From an uncultured Ruminococcus sp. (GTDB taxonomy: Bacteria > Bacillota > Clostridia > Oscillospirales > Acutalibacteraceae): 64,000 nucleotides of DNA. This document shows, one piece after another, positions 17,836 through 27,057 of the stretch; the first letter of the stretch is position 1; the number at the start of each line of letters is the position of its first letter. The position numbers were made by a program, and so were the translations under genes. A model generated the notes under the pieces. It was not told the origin of the DNA and did no database searches. It was given only the letters and a program-made list of their open reading frames with translations. The DNA lies in the NCBI GenBank assembly GCA_902785425.1, contig CACZYP010000018.1, forward strand, positions 1-64,000. Direction: 5' to 3'.

Positions 17836-20800
17836 TTACAGCGTCCTTTTAAGAGTTTCAATAACCGTTTCGCCTGTTTGCATAGGAAGTGTGATATGCG
17901 GTTTTTTGGTCATTACGAGCCTTGCAGTGCCTTTGTTTTTGGCAAGGAACAAAGCAAGCTTTTCGTCGTCGAATTTATCGGTATAAAGCAGAATGTTGTT
18001 GTCCTCCTGCTTGATCTCCTGAATGCCGTCTGCGGCGGCCATATTTCGCACGAGAGCCACGTCTATAAGTCCCATGACCGATTTCGGAAGATCACCGAAG
18101 CGGTCGAGAAGTTCGTCGATAACGTCGGAAGCGTCTTCTCGGCTTCGTATGTCGGCTATCCTGCGGTAGACAGCCAGACGCTGATTAAGGCTTTCGATGT
18201 AGCTTTCGGGAATATGCGCCTGTACCTGCAAGTCAACGAGACATTCTGTTGCAGGGCCGTTTTTCGGTGCAGGCTCGCCCCGTGCTTCTGCAACGGCTTC
18301 GTTTAAAAGCTTGATGTACATGTCGTAGCCGACGTCTTCCATATGACCGTGCTGAGCGCCGCCGAGAATGCTGCCGGCGCCTCGAAGCTCAAGGTCTCGC
18401 ATAGCTATCTTGAACCCCGAGCCGAATTCCGTAAATTCACGGATCGCAGTGAGTCTCTTCGATGCTATGTCGGAAAGTACCTTGTTAGGACGGAACGTAA
18501 AGTAAGCATACGCACGCCTTGTCGATCGGCCTACTCTGCCTCGAAGCTGATGAAGCTGAGAAAGACCCATATAGTCGGCGTTTTCAATGATGAGCGTGTT
18601 TGCGTTCGGCAGGTCTACGCCTGTTTCGATAATAGTTGTGCAGACGAGCACGTTTATCTCCTCGTCAAGCATCTGCCGCCATACTTCCGAAAGCTCCTGC
18701 TCAGTCATCTTGCCGTGACCGATACCAACGTTTGCTTCGGGGATAGTTTTCTGGATAAATGCAGCCTTTTGCATGATCGTATCGACTTTGTTGTGCAGAT
18801 AGAAAACCTGACCGCCACGGCGAAGCTCACGGCGTATCGCTTCTGCAAGCACTGCGTCGTCATGTTCAAGAACGTAAGTCTGTACGGGTTTTCTGTCGAG
18901 CGGCGCTTCTTCAAGCACCGACATATCACGGATACCGCTCATCGCCATGTTCAGTGTACGGGGGATAGGCGTTGCGGAGAGCGTGAGGATATCTATATTA
19001 TTGAACGCTTTCTTGAAGTGCTCTTTCTGTGCAACGCCGAAGCGCTGCTCCTCATCGATTATCGCAAGACCGAGATCACGGAATTCAACGTCTTTTGATA
19101 CGAGTCTGTGTGTGCCTATGACGAAATCTACTTCGCCCGTTTTGATCTTTCTTACTACCTCTGCCTGCTGCTTAGGCGTGCGGAAACGAGAGAGAAGCTC
19201 GATATTCACCGGAAAGCCCTCAAAGCGGCGCAGCGCCGTCTGATAGTGCTGCCAGGCAAGGATAGTTGTAGGCGCAAGCAGCACGCACTGTTTTGATTCC
19301 GACACGCATTTGAAAGCTGCTCGAAGCGCTACTTCGGTCTTGCCGAAGCCAACGTCGCCGCAGAGCAGACGATCCATCGGAACGACACGTTCCATGTCGC
19401 CCTTTATCTCGTCGATAGAGCGCAGCTGATCGTCTGTTTCATCGTATTCAAACTTTGCTTCAAAGTCGTGCTGCCACTCGTTGTCCTCGCCGAAAGCGTA
19501 GCCTTTGACTTTCATTCTGTCGGAGTAAAGCTTTATAAGCTCGTCTGCCATGTCACGAACAGCCTTGCGCACTCGTGAAGTGGTTTTCTGCCAGTCGCCC
19601 GAACCGAGTCTGTTGAGCTTTACGACAGATTCTTCCTTTGGGCCTATATACTTTGAAACAAGATCAAGCTGAGTAACGGGAACGTAAAGCACGTCGCCTT
19701 TTGCATAGACGATCTTTATGTAGTCTTTGATTATCCCGTGAATGTCAAGCTTACGAATGCCGCCGAACTGACCGATACCGTGCGAAGCATGAACGACGTA
19801 GTCGCCGTTTGAAAGCTCTTCAAGGCTCGATATCGCTTTTCCTGTTTTGGCTTTCTTGCTTTTTGTGCGTTTCGATGTGGAGCGTATATGTCCCTGCGAG
19901 ATAAGCGCAAATTTAAGCTGTGAATACTCTATGCCTGCCGAAAGTGCGCCGGGCAGTACGAATATCGTGCCGGGCGACGGATACGAAACAGAAGCGTCAT
20001 CGCAAACGCTGTAGCCCTTTTCTTTAAGCTCGCCTCTCAGCGAATCGGCGGCTTTTTCCGTTCCGGCAAGTATGACCGTTGTGAACTTTGCATGGACATA
20101 TGGTTCTATATCCTCTTCAAGAAGCTTTACACTGCCGCCCCAAAGAGACAGATGGCGCACCGAGAAGTTGATAAGCTCGGCAATAGGTGTGTCGTAAGAG
20201 CCGCTTGTGAAGTTATCAAGGTAAAGTACGCCGCTTTTTATAACTCTGTCGCAGATATCGTGATATCCTATAAAGAATGTGTCAAGACCTTTGCAGAGTA
20301 TGCCCTCTTCAACATACGCTTTCAGATCTTCGCCGAACTGCCAAGAAAAGCCGTGCATACGCTCCTTGACTCTTGTGTGTTCGGAGATGATAGTTATAGT
20401 ATCGGCGCCGAAATAGTCGAAAAGCGTAGTCTGACGATCGTAGATAAACGAAATGAATTTGTCTATGCTTCCCGGCATTTCGCCCGACTCGATAAGCTCG
20501 CACTCGTTTTCGAGTATCATCTTTGCGGCAGCGGAGTTTTTGCCACGAAGTGACTTTGCTCTTTTGCGTATTTTTTCGCAAAGCTCTTCTCTGTTTTTGA
20601 TGAGTATTTCCGACGAGGGAGTAAGATATACCTCTTCAACGTAGTCTGTTCTTCGCTGCGTTTCAACATCGAAATAATTTATCGTGTCGATCTCATCGCC
20701 CCAGAACTCAACTCTCATAGGTGCTTTTTCGTCGGGCATATACAGATCGAGGATTCCGCCTCTTACCGAGTATTGCCCCTCGCCCTCAACAGCGTCGCAG

Positions 20801-21282
20801 CGTTCATAGCCGGATTCGTTGAGAAATTCTATAAGCTGTCCCATATCGGCCTCTTCACCGGAGGCTATGTGCATAGTTGAGCGTTTGAGGATCTCCGGCG
20901 GAATGGTGAACTGAGCAGCAGCATCAACGGTTGCGATAACTGCGTCATACTCGCCTTTTAGAACAGAGGAAAGCACCATAAGGCGCTTGTGTTCGTATTC
21001 TCTCGATTTACTGCTTACGATGCGGAAATTGAAATCACGAACGGGATAAACGAGCGTGCGGAGTCCCATAGACGTTAGATTGTTTGCAAGCTGCTGTCCC
21101 TCCTGCTCGTCGCCCGTAAGCAGCAGCGTTTTTTTATCAAGCTGTGAGCAGAGCGCTGAGATAACGTTGGCTTTGTGGACGTTTGTAAGCCCCGTAGCTG
21201 CAGTAGGCCTGCCACGCTCAACAGCATTCCGAAGCGACTTATATTCGCTCAGATTAGATATTACATTGGTTAAGAAGTTCAT
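17836..21282 (-). CDS. mfd: Transcription-repair coupling factor
   Basis: 1148 residues from the ATG at 21282, chosen over the GTG at 21291 because AAGGTG is well spaced. Domains in order: UvrB-like N-terminal region, RNA polymerase-interacting CarD-like domain (NGDYVVHASHGIGQFGG), SF2 helicase core with Walker A GDVGFGKTE and DEEQ (IDEEQRFG), helicase C domain with QLRGRVGRS, and the TRCF C-terminal domain. It removes stalled RNA polymerase at lesions and recruits UvrA. It lies in the conserved glmU-prs-pth-mfd order, with modular repeats now wedged between the genes. Confidence 0.97.
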   Translation of the reverse strand: MNFLTNVISNLSEYKSLRNAVERGRPTAATGLTNVHKANVISALCSQLDKKTLLLTGDEQEGQQLANNLTSMGLRTLVYPVRDFNFRIVSSKSREYEHKRLMVLSSVLKGEYDAVIATVDAAAQFTIPPEILKRSTMHIASGEEADMGQLIEFLNESGYERCDAVEGEGQYSVRGGILDLYMPDEKAPMRVEFWGDEIDTINYFDVETQRRTDYVEEVYLTPSSEILIKNREELCEKIRKRAKSLRGKNSAAAKMILENECELIESGEMPGSIDKFISFIYDRQTTLFDYFGADTITIISEHTRVKERMHGFSWQFGEDLKAYVEEGILCKGLDTFFIGYHDICDRVIKSGVLYLDNFTSGSYDTPIAELINFSVRHLSLWGGSVKLLEEDIEPYVHAKFTTVILAGTEKAADSLRGELKEKGYSVCDDASVSYPSPGTIFVLPGALSAGIEYSQLKFALISQGHIRSTSKRTKSKKAKTGKAISSLEELSNGDYVVHASHGIGQFGGIRKLDIHGIIKDYIKIVYAKGDVLYVPVTQLDLVSKYIGPKEESVVKLNRLGSGDWQKTTSRVRKAVRDMADELIKLYSDRMKVKGYAFGEDNEWQHDFEAKFEYDETDDQLRSIDEIKGDMERVVPMDRLLCGDVGFGKTEVALRAAFKCVSESKQCVLLAPTTILAWQHYQTALRRFEGFPVNIELLSRFRTPKQQAEVVRKIKTGEVDFVIGTHRLVSKDVEFRDLGLAIIDEEQRFGVAQKEHFKKAFNNIDILTLSATPIPRTLNMAMSGIRDMSVLEEAPLDRKPVQTYVLEHDDAVLAEAIRRELRRGGQVFYLHNKVDTIMQKAAFIQKTIPEANVGIGHGKMTEQELSEVWRQMLDEEINVLVCTTIIETGVDLPNANTLIIENADYMGLSQLHQLRGRVGRSTRRAYAYFTFRPNKVLSDIASKRLTAIREFTEFGSGFKIAMRDLELRGAGSILGGAQHGHMEDVGYDMYIKLLNEAVAEARGEPAPKNGPATECLVDLQVQAHIPESYIESLNQRLAVYRRIADIRSREDASDVIDELLDRFGDLPKSVMGLIDVALVRNMAAADGIQEIKQEDNNILLYTDKFDDEKLALFLAKNKGTARLVMTKKPHITLPMQTGETVIETLKRTL

Positions 21283-21300
21283 AATAGACACCTTGTTTAT

Positions 21301-21483
21301 TAATGTGGAAGGTGGAATGTGGAAAGTGGAATTGCAGACTCGGCTTCGCCGAGTTGGATCTTATCGCTTTCTCATTTTCAATGCTTTTTTGGCAGCCGAA
21401 AATGTTTTGATTACAAAAGTGCTAATTTAAATCAGGAGCGAAGCGACTCCAAAATTCGCCATTCCACATTCCAATTTCCACAT
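21301..21483. repeat. Modular hairpin repeat, copy 6
   Basis: Arm AATGTGGAAGGTGGAATG, hairpin AACTCGGCTTCGCCGAGTT variant, an atypical core, hairpin GGAGCGAAGCGACTCC, and arm CCATTCCACATTCC. It fills the whole space between pth and mfd and touches the pth stop codon. Confidence 0.75.
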
Positions 21484-22083
21484 TTAATTAAATTGGTTCA
21501 TCGCTTTATCTATGTTTCCCGAAATGATAAGCTCTGCGGCTTCCATTGCTTTGAGGCTTGCTTCGTCAATAAGCTTGCGTTCGCTGTCGGAAAAGCGTGA
21601 GAGAACCCAGTTTGCAAGCTCCCAGCCCTCGGGCTTTGCGCCTGTGCCGATCTTTATGCGAGGGAATGCGTCGCTGCCGCTGAGGTAGATTATGCTGCGC
21701 ATGCCTTTCTGACCGCCGTCGCTGCCCTTGCGGCGTATGCGCATCTTGCCGACGTCGAGCGATATGTCATCAAATATGATAACACAATTCTCCGGCGGTA
21801 TTTTGTAGAAATTCATAGCCTCAACGAGCGCCTGACCGCTGTTGTTCATATACGTTTGCGGCTTCATGAGCAGTACCTTATGACCGCCTATCTCGGCGGT
21901 GGCGCAGTATGATTTGTATTTGAGCCTGTCTATAGAAACGCCGCATTTTTCGGCAATAGCGTCAACTGCGATAAAGCCTGCATTGTGGCGTGTGTTTTCG
22001 TATTTTTTATCCGGATTTCCAAGTCCGGCGATAATATGAGTACAAGCACCTGAAAGAGGTGGGCTTTTCTTCTTGAATAACAT
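21484..22083 (-). CDS. pth: Peptidyl-tRNA hydrolase
   Basis: 199 residues from the ATG at 22083, which has GAAGGGTG at ideal spacing. A GTG nine bases upstream is in frame but overlaps that site. AGLGNPDKKYENTRHNAGF holds the catalytic His of the family, and KPQTYMNNSG and FDDISLDVGKMRIRRKG are the other conserved segments. It recycles peptidyl-tRNA that falls off ribosomes. Its place between prs and mfd is conserved in Firmicutes. The first ten residues (MLFKKKSPPL) are an unusual N-terminal extension. Confidence 0.96.
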   Translation of the reverse strand: MLFKKKSPPLSGACTHIIAGLGNPDKKYENTRHNAGFIAVDAIAEKCGVSIDRLKYKSYCATAEIGGHKVLLMKPQTYMNNSGQALVEAMNFYKIPPENCVIIFDDISLDVGKMRIRRKGSDGGQKGMRSIIYLSGSDAFPRIKIGTGAKPEGWELANWVLSRFSDSERKLIDEASLKAMEAAELIISGNIDKAMNQFN

Positions 22084-22100
22084 ATGATTCACCCTTCATA

Positions 22101-22325
22101 TTAATTGAAAATGGAAAATTAAAAATGGAAAATTTCGGAGTCGCTTCGCTCCTGTTTTTTAATGTGGAATGTGGAAAGTGGAATGGCGAATGGCGGAACT
22201 CACCTGCGGCGAGTTGGAATATATTAATCTTCATGAATCTATACTTTTTTCGCTGCAGATAGATAAGTATTAATGAATAAAGCAATATAAAATCAAGCAC
22301 GAAGTGCTTCCACATTCCACACTAA
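22101..22325. repeat. Modular hairpin repeat, copy 7 (composite)
   Basis: AATTGAAAATGGAAAATT arm with hairpin GGAGTCGCTTCGCTCC, then a second element nested behind it: arm AATGTGGAATGTGGAAAG, hairpin AACTCACCTGCGGCGAGTT, a core, hairpin AAGCACGAAGTGCTT and arm CCACATTCCACA. It fills most of the pth-prs gap (22093-22403), which holds no gene. Confidence 0.75.
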
Positions 22326-22403
22326 ATGAAGCGCAATTAAGGGCGGACTTTATGATGCCCACCCTTGTTTTTGCGTTGATCTGTAATTTGTAATGCCCGA
22401 AAA

Positions 22404-23369
22404 TTACTTTGTGTAAAGCGGCGATACGGGCTTGTCTGCGTAGATTCTCTCGATAGCGTCTGCGAAGAGCGGAGCTACGGGGAGGATAGTGAACTTGTCG
22501 ATCATTCTGTCCTCTGAAACGGGAACTGTGTCGAGAAGAACAACTTCCTTGATAACGCTGTTCTGGATCCTTTCGATCGCAGGACCGGAAAGAACTGCGT
22601 GTGTAGCGCAAGCGTAAACCTCTGTTGCGCCGCCTCTCTCAACGATAGCGTTTGCAGCGTTGCAGAGTGTGCCTGCTGTGTCGATCATATCGTCAACGAG
22701 AACTACCTTCTTGCCTCTTGCGTCGCCGATGATGTTCATAACCTCGGAAACGTTAGCCTTCGGACGTCTCTTGTCGATGATTGCAAGACCTGCGCCGATC
22801 TTGGAAGCGAAGTTTCTGGAACGTGTTACGGAGCCGAGGTCGGGGGATACAACGATCCACTCCTCGTTCTCGTTTGCGCCAACCTTCTGCTTCATGTAAT
22901 CTGCAAGAAGTCCTGCGCCGTAGAGGTGATCTACGGGAATGTTAAAGAAGCCCTGGATCTGGTTTGCGTGAAGATCCATCGTAAGAACTCTGTCAGCGCC
23001 TGCACATGTGATGAGGTCTGCAACGAGCTTTGCTGTGATCGGATCTCTTGCCTTAGCCTTTCTGTCCTGTCTTGCGTAGCCGTAGTACGGCATAACTACC
23101 GTGATGCTTGCAGCCGATGCACGCTTCATAGCGTCGATCATGATGAGGATCTCCATCAGATTGTTGTTGACGGGATCGCATGTTGACTGAACGATGAAGC
23201 AGTCGGAGCCTCTTACCGACTCATGAAGAGATACGCTGATCTCACCGTCGGAGAATGTCTTTGTCTCCGATTTGCCGAGCGGCAGATTGAGGCAGCCTGC
23301 GATTGCCTGCGCTACGTCTTTGCTTGCGTTGCCTGCAAAGATCTTGATGTCTTTACCGTGAAAATTCAT
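22404..23369 (-). CDS. prs: Ribose-phosphate pyrophosphokinase
   Basis: 321 residues from the ATG at 23369 behind AAAGGGG. The longer frame reads back into the upstream gene and is not used. It has VDLHANQIQGFF-type (here MDLHANQIQGFF) and the PRPP-binding loop VVLVDDMIDTAGTL. It makes phosphoribosyl pyrophosphate from ribose 5-phosphate and ATP for nucleotide, His and Trp synthesis. It follows the pyrophosphorylase gene by 64 bp as in the usual glmU-prs pair. Confidence 0.97.
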   Translation of the reverse strand: MNFHGKDIKIFAGNASKDVAQAIAGCLNLPLGKSETKTFSDGEISVSLHESVRGSDCFIVQSTCDPVNNNLMEILIMIDAMKRASAASITVVMPYYGYARQDRKAKARDPITAKLVADLITCAGADRVLTMDLHANQIQGFFNIPVDHLYGAGLLADYMKQKVGANENEEWIVVSPDLGSVTRSRNFASKIGAGLAIIDKRRPKANVSEVMNIIGDARGKKVVLVDDMIDTAGTLCNAANAIVERGGATEVYACATHAVLSGPAIERIQNSVIKEVVLLDTVPVSEDRMIDKFTILPVAPLFADAIERIYADKPVSPLYTK

Positions 23370-23433
23370 ACTAAAAAGCCCCTTTACATTTGAATTTGTT
23401 GTATTGTAAATGTTCTTTTGTTTGCGGATCTGA

Positions 23434-24189
23434 TTACTTCTTGATCGTCTTTGCGATCTCGTTGAGTTCTTCAAGCTGCTTCGGGTCGTTCGCACCGAGA
23501 ACGGCGTTGGAGTTTTCTGCTGTGTAAGCGCATACCGTCTTGCCCTCGTTTATGAGGATGCCGAGCGTATCGGTAAGATAATACTCGCCGCCTGCGTTGT
23601 TGTCGGTAAGCTTGTCAAGGCAGCCGAGAAGTGCGTCAACCGAGAACCAGTAGCAGCCGGAATTTACTTCGTTAACTGCTGCCTGTTCGGGCGTTGCGTC
23701 TTTCTGCTCAACGATTTTCTCAACACTGCCGTCATCTGTTCTGATGATCCTGCCATAGCCGAACGGATCGGCAACCTTAGCGGAGATAACGGTAGCAGAA
23801 GAGCTTTTTGCCTTGTGAAGCTCGTAGCTTGCCTTTATAGTTTCGCTGTCAAGGAACGGTGCGTCGCCGTTTAAAACAACAACGTCGCCGCCGTTGTTAC
23901 GCAGAAAATCGCTGCACATCATAACGGCATGGCCTGTGCCTCTTCTTTCCGCCTGAAATGCAGTCTGTGTTTGTAAGCCTGTTTCTTTATTGTACCCATT
24001 AAGATACTCTTCTATATACTCCTTGGCAAATCCGGTAAGCACGCAGATATTGTCGATGCCTGCATCGGTAACGGAGTTGAGCACCCAGCGCAGCATAGGC
24101 TCGCCTAAAACGAGCGAAAGCGCCTTGGGCTTGTCGGACTTCATTCTTTTACCCTCGCCGCCGGCAAGGATAACAGCCGATATAGCCAT
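23434..24189 (-). CDS. NTP transferase, N-terminal half of GlmU type
   Basis: 251 residues from the ATG at 24189, which has AAGAGGTG at good spacing. The nucleotidyltransferase motif ILAGGEGKRMKSDKPKAL is at the start, with RRGTGHAVMM and LNGDAPFLD as in GlmU pyrophosphorylases, and GGEYYLTDTLG near the end. It should make UDP-N-acetylglucosamine from GlcNAc-1-phosphate and UTP. The left-handed beta-helix acetyltransferase half of bifunctional GlmU (about 200 residues) is absent and not found nearby. The ORF ends cleanly, so this is a stand-alone enzyme rather than an obvious frameshift. The gene order with prs supports a glmU origin. Confidence 0.88.
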   Translation of the reverse strand: MAISAVILAGGEGKRMKSDKPKALSLVLGEPMLRWVLNSVTDAGIDNICVLTGFAKEYIEEYLNGYNKETGLQTQTAFQAERRGTGHAVMMCSDFLRNNGGDVVVLNGDAPFLDSETIKASYELHKAKSSSATVISAKVADPFGYGRIIRTDDGSVEKIVEQKDATPEQAAVNEVNSGCYWFSVDALLGCLDKLTDNNAGGEYYLTDTLGILINEGKTVCAYTAENSNAVLGANDPKQLEELNEIAKTIKK

Positions 24190-24296
24190 AATACACCTCT
24201 TACTAAAAGAATTGATCAACAATTTCACTCTTATCCGGAAACGTTCACTCTGTTTGCCGGGTGAATGTTGATTTTATTGAAAAAAGCTCTCTTTAT

Positions 24297-24324
24297 ATTA
24301 TCTCATACTTTTTAATTTTTTCAA
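24297..24324 (-). promoter_or_regulatory. Probable promoter of the glmU-like-prs-pth-mfd series
   Basis: On the minus strand TTGAAA (24324-24319) and GATAAT (24302-24297), 16-bp spacer, about 105 bp upstream of the first start codon. Confidence 0.45.
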
Positions 24325-24491
24325 GACATTTTTCGACATAAAAAGGGAGTTTTACTAATTTTTAATATTTCGCCTACTTTCCGTTCCGATAACAGGGGAA
24401 TTTTATAAGACTTTACGAAACAGTCAAGACTTCATTTGCTCATTCGTTAAAGTGTGGAGAAGAGTTTGTGCACTCGCATCACTTTCTTGTT

Positions 24492-24864
24492 TAATGTGGA
24501 ATGGCGGAACTTGCCTGCGCCGAGTTGGATTATATCAGCTATCCAAAATTCACACTTCACTTGCCTTAGAGAGATAAACTACAAGTCTGAATAAAACAAT
24601 AAAAAACAGGAGCGAAACGACTACGCTGATCAATTGACAATGGACAATTGATAATTGACAATTATGGAACTCGGCTTCGCCGAGTTGGATTATATCAGCT
24701 ATTCCAAATCCACACTTCACTTGCCTTTAGAGAGATAAACTACAAGTCTGAATAAAACAATATAAAAAACAGGAGCGAAGCGACTCCACAATTGTCCATT
24801 ATAAAAAGGCGAACGAAGTGAGCCTGACCGCAATTTTCCATTTTCCATTTTCCATTTTCAATTT
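24492..24864. repeat. Modular hairpin repeat, tandem copies 8a and 8b
   Basis: Two consecutive elements share an almost identical core of about 110 bp, including GGATTATATCAGCTATCC-like sequence and GAGAGATAAACTACAAGTC. Each has left hairpin AACTTGCC/AACTCGGC type and right hairpin GGAGCGAAGCGACTCC. A further module GGCGAACGAAGTGAGCCTGA stands near 24808 and recurs inverted at 36042-36064. The final arm is TTTTCCATTTTCC repeats. The rest of the 760-bp gap before the ABC-F gene shows nothing else. Confidence 0.75.
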
Positions 24865-24873
24865 GACTCCCTG

Positions 24874-24901
24874 TTGCTTTTTTCAGAATTCATGGTATAA
24901 T
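24874..24901 (+). promoter_or_regulatory. Promoter of the ABC-F gene
   Basis: TTGCTT at 24874-24879 and TATAAT at 24896-24901, 16-bp spacer. The -10 box overlaps an ATG at 24900, which therefore cannot be the start codon. Confidence 0.65.
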
Positions 24902-24950
24902 GTATATTCAGTGTGATATTTTTAAAGAAAAGAAAGGAACGTGCTGTATC

Positions 24951-26552
24951 GTGATAACAGTTTCTAATCTCAGCCTGAGCTTCAGCGGTACGCCCTTGTA
25001 TAAGGACGTAGACCTCAAATTCACCGAGGGCAACTGCTACGGCGTTATAGGCGCAAACGGCGCAGGTAAATCTACATTCCTGAAAATACTCTCCGGCGAG
25101 CTTGACTCCACAACGGGTGAGGTAGTGATCAAAAAGGATACAAGAATGTCTGTCCTGAAGCAGGATCACTTCGCTTACGATGAGTTTACCGTGCTCGATA
25201 CCGTAATCATGGGCAACAAAAAGCTCTATGATATCATGAAAGAAAAGGACGAGCTGTATGCAAAAAGCGAAATGACCGATGAAGAGGGCATTCGTGTATG
25301 CGAGCTTGAAGCAGAGTTTGCGGAGCTTGGCGGCTGGGAGGCCGAGAGCGACACGTCAAAGCTTATCCAGGGTCTTGGCCTTGACGACAGTGTTCTGTAC
25401 ACTCAGATGAGCTATCTTACAGGTAACGAAAAGGTCAAGGTGCTGCTCGCACAGGCGCTTTTCGGCAATCCCGATATCATTCTTCTTGACGAGCCGACGA
25501 ACAACCTTGACGTTGACGCTGTTTCGTGGCTTGAGGACTTCCTGCTCGACTATGAGGGTACTGTTATCGTTGTATCCCATGACAGACACTTCCTCAATAC
25601 AGTCTGCACCCATATAGTTGATATCGACTACGGCAAGGTAAAGATGTATGTCGGCAACTACGAATTCTGGTACGAATCTTCACAGCTCATTCAGCAGATG
25701 ATAAAGCAGCAGAACAAGAAAGCAGAGGAGAAGATCAAGGAATTGCAGACGTTTATTGCACGATTCTCCGCAAATAAGTCAAAGTCGAAGCAGGCAACGT
25801 CAAGAAAGAAGCTTCTCGATAAGCTCACAGTAGAAGAAATGCCTGCATCTTCACGCCGTTATCCCTGGGTCGGCTTCAACATGGACAGAGAGCCGGGCAA
25901 GGAGATACTTGAAGTTGAGGGCCTTTCCAAAACGATAGACGGCGAAAAGCTGCTCAACAACGTTACGTTCAGAGTCGAGCGTGGCGACAAGGTAGCGTTC
26001 CTTTGCGAAAACGAGAACGCTGTTTCCGCTCTGTTCGATATAATCATGGAAAAAACAGAGCCGGACGAGGGTACGTTCAAGTGGGGCAGCACGATCACAA
26101 CGTCGTATTTCCCGAAAGACAACAGCGAGTTCTTTGACGGCTGCGACAAAACTATTCTCGAATGGCTTTCACAGTACAACGAATCGAACGACCGCACGGA
26201 GACATATTTAAGAGGCTTCCTCGGCAAGATGCTTTTCTCCGGCGAGGACGTTTTCAAGCCCGTTAACGTGCTGTCGGGCGGCGAGCGTGTGCGCTGCATG
26301 CTTTCAAGAATGATGCTTTTCGGTTCAAATGCGCTCGTTCTCGATCAGCCTACAAACCACCTCGACCTTGAATCCATCACGGCAGTCAACAACGGTCTTT
26401 GCGCATTCAAGGGCATCGTTCTCTTTGCGTCACATGACCATGAGTTTATCCAGACGGTAGCAAACAGGATCATCATCATAGAGAAGGACGGCATCAAGGA
26501 TATCACGTCGAGCTACGATGAATACATCGAGGCGAATAAGATTAATAAATAA
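24951..26552 (+). CDS. ABC-F family ATPase (YkpA/YbiT-like)
   Basis: 533 residues from the GTG at 24951 (AAAGGAA upstream). The protein begins ITVSNLSLSFSG as is usual for the family. It has two ABC modules and no membrane segments. The first has Walker A GANGAGKST and Walker B IILLDEPTNNLD. The second has signature LSGGERVRCMLSRMML and LVLDQPTNHLDLESI, but its Walker A is degenerate (FLCENENAVSALF instead of GxxGxGKS). The basic linker (residues about 235-300) includes SKSKQATSRKKLL. ABC-F proteins act on ribosomes as translation factors or antibiotic-resistance factors. This one resembles housekeeping types. Confidence 0.9.
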   Translation: MITVSNLSLSFSGTPLYKDVDLKFTEGNCYGVIGANGAGKSTFLKILSGELDSTTGEVVIKKDTRMSVLKQDHFAYDEFTVLDTVIMGNKKLYDIMKEKDELYAKSEMTDEEGIRVCELEAEFAELGGWEAESDTSKLIQGLGLDDSVLYTQMSYLTGNEKVKVLLAQALFGNPDIILLDEPTNNLDVDAVSWLEDFLLDYEGTVIVVSHDRHFLNTVCTHIVDIDYGKVKMYVGNYEFWYESSQLIQQMIKQQNKKAEEKIKELQTFIARFSANKSKSKQATSRKKLLDKLTVEEMPASSRRYPWVGFNMDREPGKEILEVEGLSKTIDGEKLLNNVTFRVERGDKVAFLCENENAVSALFDIIMEKTEPDEGTFKWGSTITTSYFPKDNSEFFDGCDKTILEWLSQYNESNDRTETYLRGFLGKMLFSGEDVFKPVNVLSGGERVRCMLSRMMLFGSNALVLDQPTNHLDLESITAVNNGLCAFKGIVLFASHDHEFIQTVANRIIIIEKDGIKDITSSYDEYIEANKINK

Positions 26553-26570
26553 AGTTACAAAGAGCCTGCG

Positions 26571-26640
26571 CAAAGTTTTTTGCGCAGCTTTTTTTCAAAA
26601 AAGCTGCCGAGGGTGCGGGGCGAGCAGCCCCGCAGTAAGC
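26571..26640. repeat. Hairpin string related to the hairpin-array element
   Basis: TGCGCAAAGTTTTTTGCGCA, AGCTTTTTTTCAAAAAAGCT and GCGGGGCGAGCAGCCCCGC follow one another. The first two match 12858-12894 closely. It could also terminate transcription of the ABC-F gene. Confidence 0.55.
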
Positions 26641-26802
26641 TGCAATCAAAGAATAGTTATGACAGAGCAATAAAAATAAGAGTGCGAAGCACAAAACGTA
26701 ACTACCGTTACGGATAAAGCAGGCACGAGGCGAAGCCAATGTGCCGGACGGAAAACAGTAAATTATCTAAGCATAGATTATTAATAAGTAAGCTTCAACG
26801 AG

Positions 26803-26993
26803 TTTTCCACAAGCAATAAGTATTACATGTGCGTTAACAAACGAGAAAACGAGTAACATATTGGTTATAAAGTATCGGATTTTGTAATAAATACGTAATA
26901 ACTATTGTGCATTTAGTTAGTAATTCACAGTTTCCACAGAGTTTTCAACATTCACCTGTTAGGTTGTTGAAAAGGCTCTGTGGAATTTTTTGT
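26803..26993. other. AT-rich block with DnaA-box-like sites and a terminator-like palindrome
   Basis: TTTTCCACA at 26803-26811 and GTTTCCACA at 26930-26938. From 26932 a long inverted repeat TTCCACAGAGTTTTCAACA pairs with TGTTGAAAAGGCTCTGTGGAA (two extra bases) and is followed by TTTTTTG. AGCTTCAAC and AAATACGT also occur in the DnaA-box-like block at 29970-30210. No gene is seen between 26553 and 27233. Confidence 0.4.
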
Positions 26994-27057
26994 TTGCACA
27001 GACAAGGTTTTCCATGAATCGCAGCTGACTATTTTGAGAAAAATACTCTTATATAAT

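Noticed and set aside
24900..24950. ATG at 24900 as start of the ABC-F gene
   Set aside because: The ATG overlaps the TATAAT box; the family-typical start ITVSNLSLSFSG follows a GTG at 24951.
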